Shown: piece after piece, positions 39,364 to 48,892 of the stretch
Layout of the letters: every line of letters begins with the position of its first letter
How positions within the stretch are numbered: the stretch's first letter is position 1
NCBI GenBank assembly: GCA_021732365.1
Contig: JAKFVD010000006.1
Location: 1-64,000, forward strand
DNA: 64,000 nt
Source of the DNA: Methylotenera sp.
GTDB taxonomy: Bacteria > Pseudomonadota > Gammaproteobacteria > Burkholderiales > Methylophilaceae
Direction of reading: 5' to 3'
Notes under the pieces: generated by a model
What the model saw: only the letters and a program-made list of their open reading frames with translations
Told to the model about the DNA's origin: nothing
The model's database searches: none
Made by a program: the position numbers and the translations under genes

Positions 39364-41139
39364 TTAAGGTAATCTATAAACCAGCACCGCATCGCCTTGT
39401 TTGTAGCCAAAGATTGAGTTGCCGCCACTGGCAACCGCAATATATTGCACGCCATCAATGCTATAAGTGATGGGTGGCGCGTTCACACCGAATTCTGATT
39501 TAGCTTGCCATAATAGCGCACCTGTTTGGCTGTTGTAGCCATTGAAATTTCCGCTGCCCTCACCCGTAAACAACAAACCACCAGCAGTAGCCAACACACC
39601 ACCAATGAGCGGTTGAGCGGTTTTATTCTGCCAGGCTATTTTGCCTGTACTTAAATCGATTGCTGACAGTAAACCCCAGCGCGGATCTTGTGTAGGCTCA
39701 CTGGCTGCATAGCGAATCGCAGGCTTGCCATCTTTGGCTGGCGTTTCGTGCAATGTGTATTTAATCGGCGCATGAATACCCGCCACAAATGCGCGTTGAT
39801 GCGCCTCGTCCACACTCACGGGGCTCCAATTTGAGCCGCCTAAAATGCCAGGGTAAACAACAGTGCCGTCAAAGGTGGCTTTTTGAAATAGATTTTTTTG
39901 CGGTACAAAGGCTTCAGATTTTTTGATTAATTCACCAGTTGCCCTATTGTGAATATAAAACCAGCCTGTTTTACTGGCTTGGCCGACTGCGGCGATTTTT
40001 TTGCCATTCAAATCATAGTTAAATAAAACAGGCGGACTGGCTAAATCGTAACCCCATAAATCGTGCGGCACTTGCTGATAATGCCATTTCAACTTGCCAG
40101 TATTTGTATCTAATGCAACCAATGAAACGGTATATAGATTATCGCCTGGGCGTGAAATATCGTTCATCTGCGGGCTTGGATTGCCAGTACCGAAATAAAG
40201 CATATCGGTTGTGGTGTCTATCGCTGGCGTACTCCAAGCAGAGCCACCACCAAATCTGGCTGAATCTGGATATTGTGCTGCATCAATTTTTTCTTGCGCT
40301 ACATCTCTGTTAAGTACAATGCCATCTGCTGTATTTTGAGCAAACTGCCCTTCCCAACCGCTTGCAGGAATCGTGTCAAATTGCCATGCGCGCTTGCCAT
40401 TTTCTACATCATAAGCCGCTAAAAATCCTGGTCTACCAAAGCGACCTGTCACGCCAATCACCGCGCCCAATGGGGCATCAGCGGTTGGATTATCAATATG
40501 CAAGCCATAACCAACGCCTGTAATGCCTACAATCACTTTGCCTTTGTACACCACAGGCGCCATGGCGATACCAATGCCTGTGCCGCCAGTTACCTTGCGT
40601 GCGCTATTCGGGTCGTCCTTGTTTAAAGAATCTTGGCCTTCTGTTGTGATTGCGGATTCAACCACATCAATATCCCATATTTTCGCCCCGTTTTGAGCGT
40701 TAAGTGCGATTAGGCGCGCATCTACAGTGCCAATAAAAACCTTGCCATCAGCCACTGCAACGCCTCTATTTGCGGGGCCGCAGCACATTTGCCAGTCTTT
40801 GCGTCTATCGTGGGTGTAGCGCCATAGTTCTTTACCAGTTTTGGCATCAAGCGCGGCTACGTGATTATAAGGAAGCGATAAGTACATGATGCCATTTTGC
40901 ACAATTGGCGTGGTTTGAAAGCTACCCACCACGCCGCTTTTGTATTGCCAAGCCTGTACTAATTTTTTGACATTCTGCTGATTAATTTGCGCATTAGGCG
41001 AAAAGCGCTGGCTTGTGTAATCGCGTCCAAAGCTAGGCCAGTCTTGATTGACGGCCTGATAAGACGTTTTATTTGCCGTGCAGGCTTGTATGGCAAGCAT
41101 TAAAAGCAAAGCAATGACACTAAAAGAGAGATTTTTCAT
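39364..41139 (-). CDS. PQQ-dependent alcohol dehydrogenase-like lipoprotein
   Basis: An eight-bladed beta-propeller quinoprotein of 591 residues. I chose the ATG at 41139, whose product begins with a lipoprotein-type signal (MKNLSFSVIALLLMLAIQAC, C20 lipidated); the frame is open 29 codons further upstream but that leader is not signal-like. The vicinal cysteine pair that forms the strained disulfide over PQQ is at C119-C120 (MCCGPANRGVAV), and TGNPSPQMN and RPGDNLYT supply metal and catalytic residues. It lacks a cytochrome domain. It should oxidise an alcohol at the membrane face; whether it uses calcium or a lanthanide is not decided. No pqq genes are here. Confidence 0.88.
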   Translation of the reverse strand: MKNLSFSVIALLLMLAIQACTANKTSYQAVNQDWPSFGRDYTSQRFSPNAQINQQNVKKLVQAWQYKSGVVGSFQTTPIVQNGIMYLSLPYNHVAALDAKTGKELWRYTHDRRKDWQMCCGPANRGVAVADGKVFIGTVDARLIALNAQNGAKIWDIDVVESAITTEGQDSLNKDDPNSARKVTGGTGIGIAMAPVVYKGKVIVGITGVGYGLHIDNPTADAPLGAVIGVTGRFGRPGFLAAYDVENGKRAWQFDTIPASGWEGQFAQNTADGIVLNRDVAQEKIDAAQYPDSARFGGGSAWSTPAIDTTTDMLYFGTGNPSPQMNDISRPGDNLYTVSLVALDTNTGKLKWHYQQVPHDLWGYDLASPPVLFNYDLNGKKIAAVGQASKTGWFYIHNRATGELIKKSEAFVPQKNLFQKATFDGTVVYPGILGGSNWSPVSVDEAHQRAFVAGIHAPIKYTLHETPAKDGKPAIRYAASEPTQDPRWGLLSAIDLSTGKIAWQNKTAQPLIGGVLATAGGLLFTGEGSGNFNGYNSQTGALLWQAKSEFGVNAPPITYSIDGVQYIAVASGGNSIFGYKQGDAVLVYRLP

Positions 41140-41307
41140 GATTGCAATCTGAACAGTTTGTATACCGACTAGTATACAACAAGTTATTTCATTCAACAGC
41201 CAAAAATCCCATAAAAATTCACACAAATAATTTGAATCTAAAAACCGCTATTTACGTATAAAAGCAGGTAGATACTTATTAACCCATTTTAAATGTTAGG
41301 GATTTAA

Positions 41308-42297
41308 ATGAAGACTATTCAAAAACAGGCTCAAGCACTACTGTGTAATAGCTTGCTTGCCAGTGCGGTTGCCGTAATCTTTGCGACTTCGGCTTTGGCA
41401 GATGAATTAAATTATAGTAACAAGCTATTATTAACTGGTGGCGTTTCACAAGTTGAAGGCGCTGCTGGCGGCGGGTTAACACCTTGGGCGGTAATCGGTG
41501 GTTATGGCACCAATAATGAGGTTGGCGGCAGCGTACATTACACTTATGTAAAGACAGGCGACTATAAGCTAGACACTTATGGTTTTACGATTGGCTTATT
41601 TGATCGTGTTGAATTCTCTGTAGCAGAACAATCTTTTGATTTGGGTAAATTGCGTAACAAAGTCACCGCTGGCTTAGGTGCAGATGTGTTTGGTCGCAAC
41701 CAACTTACACAAACGATTGTTGGCCTTAAAGTGCGTGTGGCAGGCGAAGCAATACTGGATGCAGATACTTGGATGCCGCAAATTGCAGTGGGTTTGCAAT
41801 ATAAAGACAATGACGAAACTGATTTCATTAAAAGTGCTGTGATTGGCGCAAAAAGTGATCACGGTACCGATGTGTATGTATCTGCCACCAAACTACTGCT
41901 GGCTCAAAATTTATTACTAAACGGCACCTTACGTTTAACCAAAGCTAATCAGTTTGGTTTGCTCGGATTTGGTGGTGATAAACATGATAGCTACCAACCT
42001 ATGCTTGAACTCTCAGCAGCTTACTTATTGCGTAAAGATTTGGCCATTGGTGCTGAATACCGCATGAAACCAGATAACTTAAGAAGCCCTGCGAATGATC
42101 TGCTATTTGGCGGTGCAAATGTGGTGGATTTAAAAGAGGATGATGCGTTTGATGTATTTATCGCTTATGCGCCAACTAAAAATATTTCATTAACCGCTGC
42201 TTACGTCAATTTAGGCAACATTGCGACAGTTAAAGCCGTTGGTGCCGATTACGGCAACCAAGAAGGCGTATATCTATCTGCGCAAATCGGCTTTTAA
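41308..42297 (+). CDS. DUF3034 family outer-membrane barrel-like protein
   Basis: A 329-residue secreted protein with a signal peptide (cleavage near SALADELNY, residue 31). The mature part opens LLLTGGVSQVEGAAGGGLTPWAVIGGYG, as DUF3034 proteins do, and then alternates polar and hydrophobic residues to a C-terminal phenylalanine (SAQIGF), as outer-membrane barrels do. Function is unknown. It is divergent from the PQQ dehydrogenase and 32 bases upstream of a secreted globin, suggesting a periplasmic redox or gas-related unit. Confidence 0.75.
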   Translation: MKTIQKQAQALLCNSLLASAVAVIFATSALADELNYSNKLLLTGGVSQVEGAAGGGLTPWAVIGGYGTNNEVGGSVHYTYVKTGDYKLDTYGFTIGLFDRVEFSVAEQSFDLGKLRNKVTAGLGADVFGRNQLTQTIVGLKVRVAGEAILDADTWMPQIAVGLQYKDNDETDFIKSAVIGAKSDHGTDVYVSATKLLLAQNLLLNGTLRLTKANQFGLLGFGGDKHDSYQPMLELSAAYLLRKDLAIGAEYRMKPDNLRSPANDLLFGGANVVDLKEDDAFDVFIAYAPTKNISLTAAYVNLGNIATVKAVGADYGNQEGVYLSAQIGF

Positions 42298-42329
42298 GCC
42301 AATTATCCTCATTAAAAGTAAAAGGAAAC

Positions 42330-42851
42330 ATGATGAATATCAATATTAAAGCAGCTACTGCTGCGCTATTAGCCACAGCTACATTTTTAATGGCTCAACC
42401 TGCAATCGCAGAAGTGTATGCACAAAACCCTAACCTTGGTAACACACCAATGGAAGGCACAGCAACATTTGAGGCTTTTGGCGGCAAAGAAGGTCTAGTA
42501 AAAATTATGGATGACTTTATGATTGGCTTAGTGGCTGACCCGCGCACCAAACCATTTTTTGACAACAACAAACAAACGTTTATTAAAGCCATGCTGGTTG
42601 AGCAAATGTGTGAACTGATGAATGGTGGCTGCAAATACCCAGGCCGCGATATGAAAGCGTCGCACGCCAATATGAAAGTCAATCGTGAGGGGTTTAACGC
42701 GCTGGTTGAGCAATTTCAGTTTGCGATGGACAAACATAACGTCCCGTTTAGCGCGCAAAATAAATTACTGGCTAAATTAGCGCCTATGTACCGTGAAATA
42801 GAAACGACAACTGGCGATGCGGTACCTCCAGTTTTCCCTAAAGCCGAGTAA
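42330..42851 (+). CDS. Secreted group 1 truncated haemoglobin
   Basis: A 173-residue protein with an N-terminal signal peptide (cleavage near AIAEVYAQ, residue 27). The globin domain starts at FEAFGGKEGLVKIMDDF and contains the usual FFDNNKQ (CD region) and the proximal-histidine helix in KASHANMKVNREGFNALVEQFQ. Two cysteines (MCELMNGGC) are spaced so that they could form a disulfide in the periplasm. Truncated globins bind oxygen or nitric oxide. Export is uncommon for this fold but recurrent in this signal-bearing subgroup. It follows the DUF3034 gene. Confidence 0.85.
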   Translation: MMNINIKAATAALLATATFLMAQPAIAEVYAQNPNLGNTPMEGTATFEAFGGKEGLVKIMDDFMIGLVADPRTKPFFDNNKQTFIKAMLVEQMCELMNGGCKYPGRDMKASHANMKVNREGFNALVEQFQFAMDKHNVPFSAQNKLLAKLAPMYREIETTTGDAVPPVFPKAE

Positions 42852-42868
42852 CATTTTGTTCGTTTAAT

Positions 42869-42900
42869 CGCGCGCGGCCATATTCAAATGGCTGTGCGCG
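42869..42900 (+). terminator. Strong hairpin after the globin gene
   Basis: Bases 42869-42881 pair with 42888-42900 in a 13-bp stem (with two G-U pairs) around a six-base loop; the lower stem is alternating CG. No T-run follows on either strand, so termination would depend on stem strength alone; the hairpin could instead protect the 3' end of the mRNA. Confidence 0.5.
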
Positions 42901-43000
42901 CAGCAAATTTAAACTAATCATTAATAAATTTATAAGGTTGACGGCTTACCGTGAATTAAAATTGAGGTAGTATCCAATTTTACTTAGTAGGTTAAATATT

Positions 43001-43567
43001 ATGAGCCAAGCGAAATCATCAGAAGAGCTGTTTCATTTGATTGCCCTTAGTGGGCAAGGTGATCGTGTGGCGTTTCAAGCGCTTTATGATGCGACCTCTG
43101 CCAAGTTATTTGGCTTATCGTTGCGTATATTGAATCGACGCGACCTAGCTGAAGAAGCCTTACAGGACGCCTTTATTAATATCTGGCATCATGCACAAAA
43201 TTATCGCCCCGAAAAAGCGGCAGTAATGACTTGGATGACAACCATAGTGAGAAACAAGTGCTTTGATTTACTACGTGCGATGCCACATGAATCACAATTA
43301 ATAGATGATGAAAGTATGGATGACTGGGCGTCTGACGATTTAGGCCCACTAGAAAAAGCCACCGAGCAAAGTGAATCAAAAGCATTATTGAATTGCATGA
43401 ACGGCTTAGCGCCCTTGCAACGACAAGCAATTGCACTCAGTTATTTTCATGGCATGGCGCATGAACAACTTGCGGCACATTTGGTGCAACCGCTCGGCAC
43501 AGTCAAAACTTGGATTAGACGCGGATTACAAACATTAAAAAGCTGTCTACAAGGAGTGTCAGCATGA
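43001..43567 (+). CDS. ECF-type RNA polymerase sigma factor
   Basis: A 188-residue sigma factor with region 2 (FQALYDATSAKLFGLSLRIL and EEALQDAFINIWHHA) and region 4 (LAPLQRQAIALSYFHGMAHEQLAAHL then GTVKTWIRRGLQTLK). It resembles SigK-type ECF factors controlled by RskA-like membrane anti-sigma factors, and indeed overlaps such a gene by four bases. It probably drives its own operon and the lipid-modification genes that follow; that target list is inference from co-location. Confidence 0.93.
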   Translation: MSQAKSSEELFHLIALSGQGDRVAFQALYDATSAKLFGLSLRILNRRDLAEEALQDAFINIWHHAQNYRPEKAAVMTWMTTIVRNKCFDLLRAMPHESQLIDDESMDDWASDDLGPLEKATEQSESKALLNCMNGLAPLQRQAIALSYFHGMAHEQLAAHLVQPLGTVKTWIRRGLQTLKSCLQGVSA

Positions 43568-44259
43568 GATACGATAATAAACAATTAGCCGACATGTTAT
43601 CTGCTGAATATATTCTAGGTAGCTTAAAAGGCGCGGCACGCAGACGCTTTGAGCAATTAAGCAAACAACGCCCTGATTGGGCGCAAACTCTGCACTGGTG
43701 GGAGTCGCGTCTACATTTGCTAGCAGATACAGTTCCCGCTGCCAATCCATCCAATAAAGTATGGAAAAATATTGAAGCGCAACTATTTAACCGAAAAGCG
43801 ACTCAACAAGCTAGTTGGTGGAAAAACTGGGCGTTTATATCGACTGCACTAGCGGCATCATTTGCAACTTTATTGGTGATACAAACACCACAAGCAGTGG
43901 TGGATACCAAGCCTGCTGCTGTGGCTTTACTGGCATCTGAAGAGAACGGCGCGGGTTGGTTTTTAGACGAAACCAAGCATTCGCCAACCGATATTGAAAT
44001 TAAAGTGATTCCGCTCGCTAGTCTGCAAACGAAGTCAGATAATGCATTTGAGCTGTGGTTGCTGCCAGCGGATAAATCTAAACCAATCTCTTTAGGTTTG
44101 CTGCCACAACAAGGTAGTAACGTATTTAAAGTGCCAGTAGAGGTTATTCCGTTAATGGCAACAGGATTACTAGCAGTGAGCTTAGAGCCAGTTGGCGGCT
44201 CTCCTACTGGCCAGCCAACTGGCGCGGTGTTATACCAAGGTCGAATGACAAAAACTTAA
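43564..44259 (+). CDS. RskA-type transmembrane anti-sigma factor
   Basis: A 231-residue protein with an N-terminal cytoplasmic zone (LSAEYILGSLKGAARRRFEQ is the typical anti-sigma entry), one helix at about residues 94-113 and a periplasmic RskA domain with FELWLLPADKSKPISLGLLPQQG. It should hold the ECF factor at the membrane until proteolysis in response to an envelope signal. It has no ChrR-type zinc cupin, so the trigger need not be singlet oxygen. Its ATG overlaps the sigma gene stop. Confidence 0.9.
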   Translation: MRYDNKQLADMLSAEYILGSLKGAARRRFEQLSKQRPDWAQTLHWWESRLHLLADTVPAANPSNKVWKNIEAQLFNRKATQQASWWKNWAFISTALAASFATLLVIQTPQAVVDTKPAAVALLASEENGAGWFLDETKHSPTDIEIKVIPLASLQTKSDNAFELWLLPADKSKPISLGLLPQQGSNVFKVPVEVIPLMATGLLAVSLEPVGGSPTGQPTGAVLYQGRMTKT

Positions 44260-44312
44260 ATTTTCAGGCTTAAATGTTGGTTAAGTCTTTATAAACAAAG
44301 AAAGAATTAAGA

Positions 44313-45344
44313 ATGGGTTTAGCCATTAAATTAGCAGAATCGGGCAATCTGCCTGATTCTATTGTGCGTCAAGGCATTCGGCAGTTAGTCAAACAACGTT
44401 TGGCAGAAATATCTGCCAGCAACTGTGAGATTGGTATGGCTAGTTTAACGAGCTTTGTTGCCGACATGAACGTTGCAGCAATTGCGCCAGTGCCAGAATT
44501 AGCCAATGCGCAACATTACGAAGTACCCGCTGCGTTTTTTCACTATTGCTTAGGTGTTAACCGTAAATACAGTAGTTGTTTTTGGATGCCAGATACACAG
44601 ACTTTGGATGAAGCTGAAGTGTTAGCGCTGACGCAAACCTGTAACCATGCTGATCTAAAAGATGGCCAAGCGATTTTAGAGCTAGGTTGCGGCTGGGGTT
44701 CGCTCTCACTTTGGATGGCAGCCAATTATCCAAAATCCAAAATTACTGGTGTGTCCAATTCAAATTCGCAGCGCGAATATATTATGAACACCGCCAAATC
44801 ACGCGGCTTAAGCAACCTTAATATTATTACCGCTGATATGAATAATTTTGAAGCGCCAGCAAAATATGACCGCGTGGTGTCCGTTGAAATGTTTGAACAT
44901 ATGCGAAACTATCAAGTTTTATATGGCAAAGTCGCCAGCTGGTTAAAACCAAAAGGTAAGTTTTTCAAGCATATTTTTGTACATCGCAATACGCCCTACG
45001 CGTTTGATGTCAAGGCAGATGACGATTGGATGAGCCAGTTTTTCTTTAGCGGCGGCATTATGCCAAGCGACGATTTACCTTTGCATTTTCAAGATGATTT
45101 AAAGCTGATTCAACGCTGGCGCTGGGATGGCACGCATTATGAAAAAACCGCCAATGCCTGGCTTGAAAATATGGATAAAAATGCGAAAGCGATTACGCCG
45201 ATTTTAGCGGGCACTTATGGCGATAAAGACGTAGAAATGTGGCGTAACCGCTGGCGCATGTTTTATATGGCTTGTGCGGAATTATTTGGTTACAACAATG
45301 GTCAAGAATGGTGGGTTACCCACTACTTGTTTGAGAAAAGATAA
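44313..45344 (+). CDS. CFA-synthase-like SAM methyltransferase (first of two)
   Basis: A 343-residue class I methyltransferase with the SAM motif ILELGCGWGSLSLWMA and VVSVEMFEHM. It belongs to the branch that includes coclaurine N-methyltransferase-like and cyclopropane-synthase-like enzymes, shorter at the N-terminus than the classical CFA synthase. Likely role is methylation of an unsaturated acyl chain or another lipid. It is about 53 bases after the anti-sigma gene, opening the lipid block. Confidence 0.85.
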   Translation: MGLAIKLAESGNLPDSIVRQGIRQLVKQRLAEISASNCEIGMASLTSFVADMNVAAIAPVPELANAQHYEVPAAFFHYCLGVNRKYSSCFWMPDTQTLDEAEVLALTQTCNHADLKDGQAILELGCGWGSLSLWMAANYPKSKITGVSNSNSQREYIMNTAKSRGLSNLNIITADMNNFEAPAKYDRVVSVEMFEHMRNYQVLYGKVASWLKPKGKFFKHIFVHRNTPYAFDVKADDDWMSQFFFSGGIMPSDDLPLHFQDDLKLIQRWRWDGTHYEKTANAWLENMDKNAKAITPILAGTYGDKDVEMWRNRWRMFYMACAELFGYNNGQEWWVTHYLFEKR

Positions 45345-45356
45345 GCCTAAATAAAT

Positions 45357-45890
45357 ATGCAAATCAGAGTAGTGACCAACTTTGTGCTTTATCAAATAGG
45401 TTGGTTTGCCTGTGTAATAGGCGCAGCCAAACAAATGCCTTGGCTGGGTGTTATTACAGTGGTTGCCATTATTATTTGGCATTTAACACAAGCCAAACAA
45501 GCTAAAAAAGAAGTGCAATTACTATTAATTACACTGGTGATTGGCGGCGTATTTGATCAAATCATGCTAAATCATCAGCTGGTGACTTATCAAGCGCATG
45601 GCTGGAGTAATGCCTTTGTACCCGTTTGGATTTTAGCCTTGTGGGCAGAGTTTGTAACAGTGTTAAATGTGAGTTTACGCTGGATGAAAGAGCTAAAAAC
45701 ACAGGTTCGCTGGCTAGTTTCTGTTCTTTTTGGCGCGATTGGCGGCCCGCTGGCTTACATGGGCGCAGAAAGATTGGGTGCAGTTACGCTCAATAATCTG
45801 CCAATTAGCTATATTGCTCTTGGTGTTGGCTGGGCAATATTAACGCCCTTGTTATTGAAATTATCTGAAAAATTTGATGGATTTAAATAG
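45357..45890 (+). CDS. DUF2878 membrane protein
   Basis: A 177-residue inner-membrane protein with about five helices. The opening [17 protein letters not shown] and the [12 protein letters not shown] segment match the DUF2878 family, which co-occurs with CFA-like methyltransferases, DUF1365 proteins and amine-oxidase-like flavoproteins. No catalytic residues can be named. It is 12 bases after the first methyltransferase gene. Confidence 0.82.
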   Translation: MQIRVVTNFVLYQIGWFACVIGAAKQMPWLGVITVVAIIIWHLTQAKQAKKEVQLLLITLVIGGVFDQIMLNHQLVTYQAHGWSNAFVPVWILALWAEFVTVLNVSLRWMKELKTQVRWLVSVLFGAIGGPLAYMGAERLGAVTLNNLPISYIALGVGWAILTPLLLKLSEKFDGFK

Positions 45891-45895
45891 TTAAC

Positions 45896-46669
45896 ATGTT
45901 TAATTGGCCAATTTATTTTTACAGTTTAGTTGCCATTGGCCTATTTGCATTAATGGGCTGGATGTTGAGCTTAGTGCGCGACAACGTAACGCATGTAGAT
46001 AGCATGTGGAGCTTGTTTTTCATGCTGGCCAGCTTTACCAGCGCCTTATTTGTGTTTGATAGCACGCCGCGTATTTTATTGGTATTAGCGCTGGTATCTA
46101 TATGGGCAATACGCCTATGCGCCTATCTTAGCTGGCGCAATTGGGGGCCGCATGAAGATCATCGTTATGTTGAAATCAGGCGCAACAATGAGCCACATTT
46201 TTGGTTAAAAAGTATTTACATTATTTTTGGCTTACAAGGCATTTTGGCTTGGATTATTTCGCTGTCTTTGTATGGCGCAATTGACTCAAATGCACCAATT
46301 AATGCTTTAGATTATTTGGGATTTGTTCTATTTGCATTTGGCTTTTATTGGGAAGCCGTTGCCGATTGGCAACTAAGCCAGTTTAAAGCAAACCCTGCAA
46401 ACAAAGGCAAAGTGCTTGATACAGGTTTGTGGCGTTACAGCCGCCATCCCAATTATTTTGGTGAATGTTGTGTGTGGTGGGGCTTTTACTTAATTGCCCT
46501 TGCAGGTGGTGCCTGGTGGGCCATTATCTCACCCGTATTAATGACGCTTTTGTTGTTAAAAGTAAGCGGCGTGAGTTTGCTAGAAAAAGATATTGCTGAA
46601 CGTAGGCCACAATATGTTGCCTATATTAAAAACACCAATAGCTTTATACCTGGCTCGCCTAAAACTTAG
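45896..46669 (+). CDS. DUF1295 membrane protein (steroid 5-alpha-reductase-like)
   Basis: A 257-residue polytopic protein with about six helices. The C-terminal [23 protein letters not shown] motif is shared with steroid 5-alpha-reductase and isoprenylcysteine methyltransferase superfamilies, where the Arg-His-Pro-Asn-Tyr region binds a nucleotide or SAM cofactor. DUF1295 members may reduce double bonds of lipids; that would suit the block, but is inference. It follows DUF2878 by five bases. Confidence 0.86.
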   Translation: MFNWPIYFYSLVAIGLFALMGWMLSLVRDNVTHVDSMWSLFFMLASFTSALFVFDSTPRILLVLALVSIWAIRLCAYLSWRNWGPHEDHRYVEIRRNNEPHFWLKSIYIIFGLQGILAWIISLSLYGAIDSNAPINALDYLGFVLFAFGFYWEAVADWQLSQFKANPANKGKVLDTGLWRYSRHPNYFGECCVWWGFYLIALAGGAWWAIISPVLMTLLLLKVSGVSLLEKDIAERRPQYVAYIKNTNSFIPGSPKT

Positions 46670-46686
46670 ATTTCATCCATTCAATT

Positions 46687-47331
46687 TTGAGGTTGCAAAT
46701 GATTCAATATCGAACAGCATTACTAGTAACCGCAGCGCTAATCGCAAGCCCTGTCATGGCCGAAGAATGGGCTTTTGATGTGTTTTTAGACAAAAGTAAA
46801 ATTGGTAAACACACTTTCACGCTTGACCAAAATCGTCAGCTAACTAGCCGTGCAAAATTTAACGTAAAAGTGCTGTTTGTGAATGCCTACAGCTACGATC
46901 ACACCGCCAAAGAGCAATGGAAAGAAGACTGTTTAGCGAGTTTAGATGCCAACACCACTGAGAATAAAGTGGTCACCAATGTTAAAGGCGCGCAAAAAGA
47001 CGCGGGTTTTGAAGTGTCTGACGGCAAAAAAACGCAAACTTTAAGTAGCTGCGCCATGACTTTTGCTTATTGGAACCCTAAAATTTTAGCGCAATCCAAA
47101 TTGCTTAATCCACAAAACGCAGAATACTTGGATACACAATTTGAAAAGCTGGCTTCTGAAACTATTACGGTAAAAGGCAAGCCTGTAGAAGCCACACACT
47201 ACAAATTAAAAGGTAGTCTAAATGGCAAGGATAAGCTCAATATTGAGCTTTGGTATAACCTTAAAAACGAATGGGTAGCGCTTAAATCCATTACGCCAGA
47301 AGGTTATACAATTAATTACAAATTAATTTAA
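46687..47331 (+). CDS. DUF6134 secreted protein
   Basis: A 214-residue protein with a signal peptide (cleavage near SPVMAEEWAF, residue 20). The sequence WAFDVFLDKSKIGKHTF, then AYSYDHTAKEQWKEDCLASL, matches DUF6134. Two cysteines are present (DCLASL and SSCAMTF). The structure looks beta-rich, resembling lipid-binding fold proteins. It stands next to a lipocalin and may bind or carry a lipid in the periplasm; function unproven. Confidence 0.78.
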   Translation: MRLQMIQYRTALLVTAALIASPVMAEEWAFDVFLDKSKIGKHTFTLDQNRQLTSRAKFNVKVLFVNAYSYDHTAKEQWKEDCLASLDANTTENKVVTNVKGAQKDAGFEVSDGKKTQTLSSCAMTFAYWNPKILAQSKLLNPQNAEYLDTQFEKLASETITVKGKPVEATHYKLKGSLNGKDKLNIELWYNLKNEWVALKSITPEGYTINYKLI

Positions 47332-47338
47332 TATCAAT

Positions 47339-47908
47339 ATGTTAAACAATAAATTTAAAGTATTACTTTTAATATTATTTAGCTGGTTAATTACTGGCTG
47401 TGCGAGCACAAAAATGGATACGATTGCCACTGTTAAACAAGTTGATTTACCGCGCTTTATGGGTGACTGGTATGTCATCGCAGCGATTCCAACAGCGATT
47501 GAAACGCAATCTTACAATGCGATTGAAAATTACAAACTGGCAGAAGACGGTACCATTGCAACCACATTCACCTATTACAAAGGTGCTGTTGACGGCCCGC
47601 TTAAAACCTATAAACCACGTGGTTTTGTAGTGAAAGATACGGGCAATGCTTTATGGGGTATGCAGTTTATTTGGCCTATTAAAGCAGAGTATCGTATTGC
47701 TTATTTAGACAATGACTATCAATACACAGTGATTGCGCGTAATGCACGCGATTACGTATGGATTATGGCGCGTACGCCGCAAATTGATGATACTAAGTAC
47801 GTTGAGTTAACTCAATTTGTGAAAAGCTTGGGATACGATATCGCCAAATTGCGCAAAGTCCCACAAAACTGGTCTGGCGTTACTGGCAAGCCAACAAAAG
47901 CTGAGTAA
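47339..47908 (+). CDS. blc: Blc-type bacterial lipocalin (lipoprotein)
   Basis: A 189-residue lipocalin with a lipoprotein signal (LFSWLITGC, C21 lipidated) and the GDWY motif (FMGDWYVIAAIPT) that marks the first strand. Blc proteins bind fatty acids or lysophospholipids at the outer membrane. It lies seven bases after the DUF6134 gene and three before the desaturase gene in the lipid block. Confidence 0.92.
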   Translation: MLNNKFKVLLLILFSWLITGCASTKMDTIATVKQVDLPRFMGDWYVIAAIPTAIETQSYNAIENYKLAEDGTIATTFTYYKGAVDGPLKTYKPRGFVVKDTGNALWGMQFIWPIKAEYRIAYLDNDYQYTVIARNARDYVWIMARTPQIDDTKYVELTQFVKSLGYDIAKLRKVPQNWSGVTGKPTKAE

Positions 47909-47911
47909 TCT

Positions 47912-48850
47912 ATGCTAACTAAACGCCCTATTTTAAGTACTATCAGTAGTTGGTTGGATAATAATGCTTTATCTGACAACACTACCCAAGAAGCCGCTCA
48001 CAGCATTGATTACTGGCGCGTCATTCCTTTTGTTGCGATGCATTTGGCGTGTTTTGCTTTATTTTGGGTCGGTTACAGTACATTCGCCATTGTTTTTGCA
48101 GTGAGTTTGTATGCCATCAGAATGTTTGCCATTACTGGTTTTTATCACCGCTATTTTTCGCACAAAGCTTTTCAAACCAGCCGTTTTGGTCAATTTATAT
48201 TTGCTGTAATAGGCGCTACGGCTGTGCAGCGTGGTCCATTATGGTGGGCAGCACATCATCGCAATCACCATAGTCACTCAGATGAAGAAAACGATGCGCA
48301 CTCCCCTGTGCAGCATGGATTTTTATGGAGTCATATTGGTTGGTTTTTATCGCGCACTAACTTCCACACACAGTTTGATCGAGTGAAAGAGCTAGCCAAA
48401 TTTCCAGAGTTGCGATTTTTAGATCGTTTTGATGTGTTAATCCCGATTATGTTTGCGTTATGCATTTTTGGTTTAGGTATGTTGTTAGAGCAATATGCGC
48501 CCAGTTTAGGCACCAATGGCTGGCAGTTACTGGTTTGGGGATTTGTCATTTCCACCGTAGCGCTTTATCACGCCACATTTAGTGTTAACTCATTGGCGCA
48601 CACTTGGGGTAAGCGCCGCTACGCCACGCGCGATCAAAGCCGCAACAATTTCTTAATTGCTATCTTTACTTTGGGTGAAGGCTGGCATAATAATAATCAT
48701 CACTATCCAGGTGCTGCAAAACAAGGCTTTTATTGGTGGGAAATTGATTTTACCTATTATGGTTTGCGCATTTTGTCTGCACTAGGACTTATTTGGAATT
48801 TACGCAAAGTACCAGTCGAGATTCGCGAATCTAAACAATATAAAAACTAA
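47912..48850 (+). CDS. Delta-9-type fatty-acid desaturase
   Basis: A 312-residue membrane desaturase with all three histidine boxes: HRYFSH, HHRNHH and HNNNHH. The diiron enzyme introduces a double bond in a saturated acyl chain, on acyl-CoA or lipid. Four hydrophobic segments are seen. The site of desaturation is not decidable. It would supply unsaturated chains as the substrate of the methyltransferases on either side. Confidence 0.93.
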   Translation: MLTKRPILSTISSWLDNNALSDNTTQEAAHSIDYWRVIPFVAMHLACFALFWVGYSTFAIVFAVSLYAIRMFAITGFYHRYFSHKAFQTSRFGQFIFAVIGATAVQRGPLWWAAHHRNHHSHSDEENDAHSPVQHGFLWSHIGWFLSRTNFHTQFDRVKELAKFPELRFLDRFDVLIPIMFALCIFGLGMLLEQYAPSLGTNGWQLLVWGFVISTVALYHATFSVNSLAHTWGKRRYATRDQSRNNFLIAIFTLGEGWHNNNHHYPGAAKQGFYWWEIDFTYYGLRILSALGLIWNLRKVPVEIRESKQYKN

Positions 48851-48892
48851 CCATATAAAAATCAATCTTATAAAAATTAGAAAGTTACTCAA

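Noticed and set aside
41140..41226. Upstream 29-codon extension of the PQQ dehydrogenase
   Set aside because: The leader is not signal-like and would bury the lipoprotein signal that begins at the ATG at 41139.
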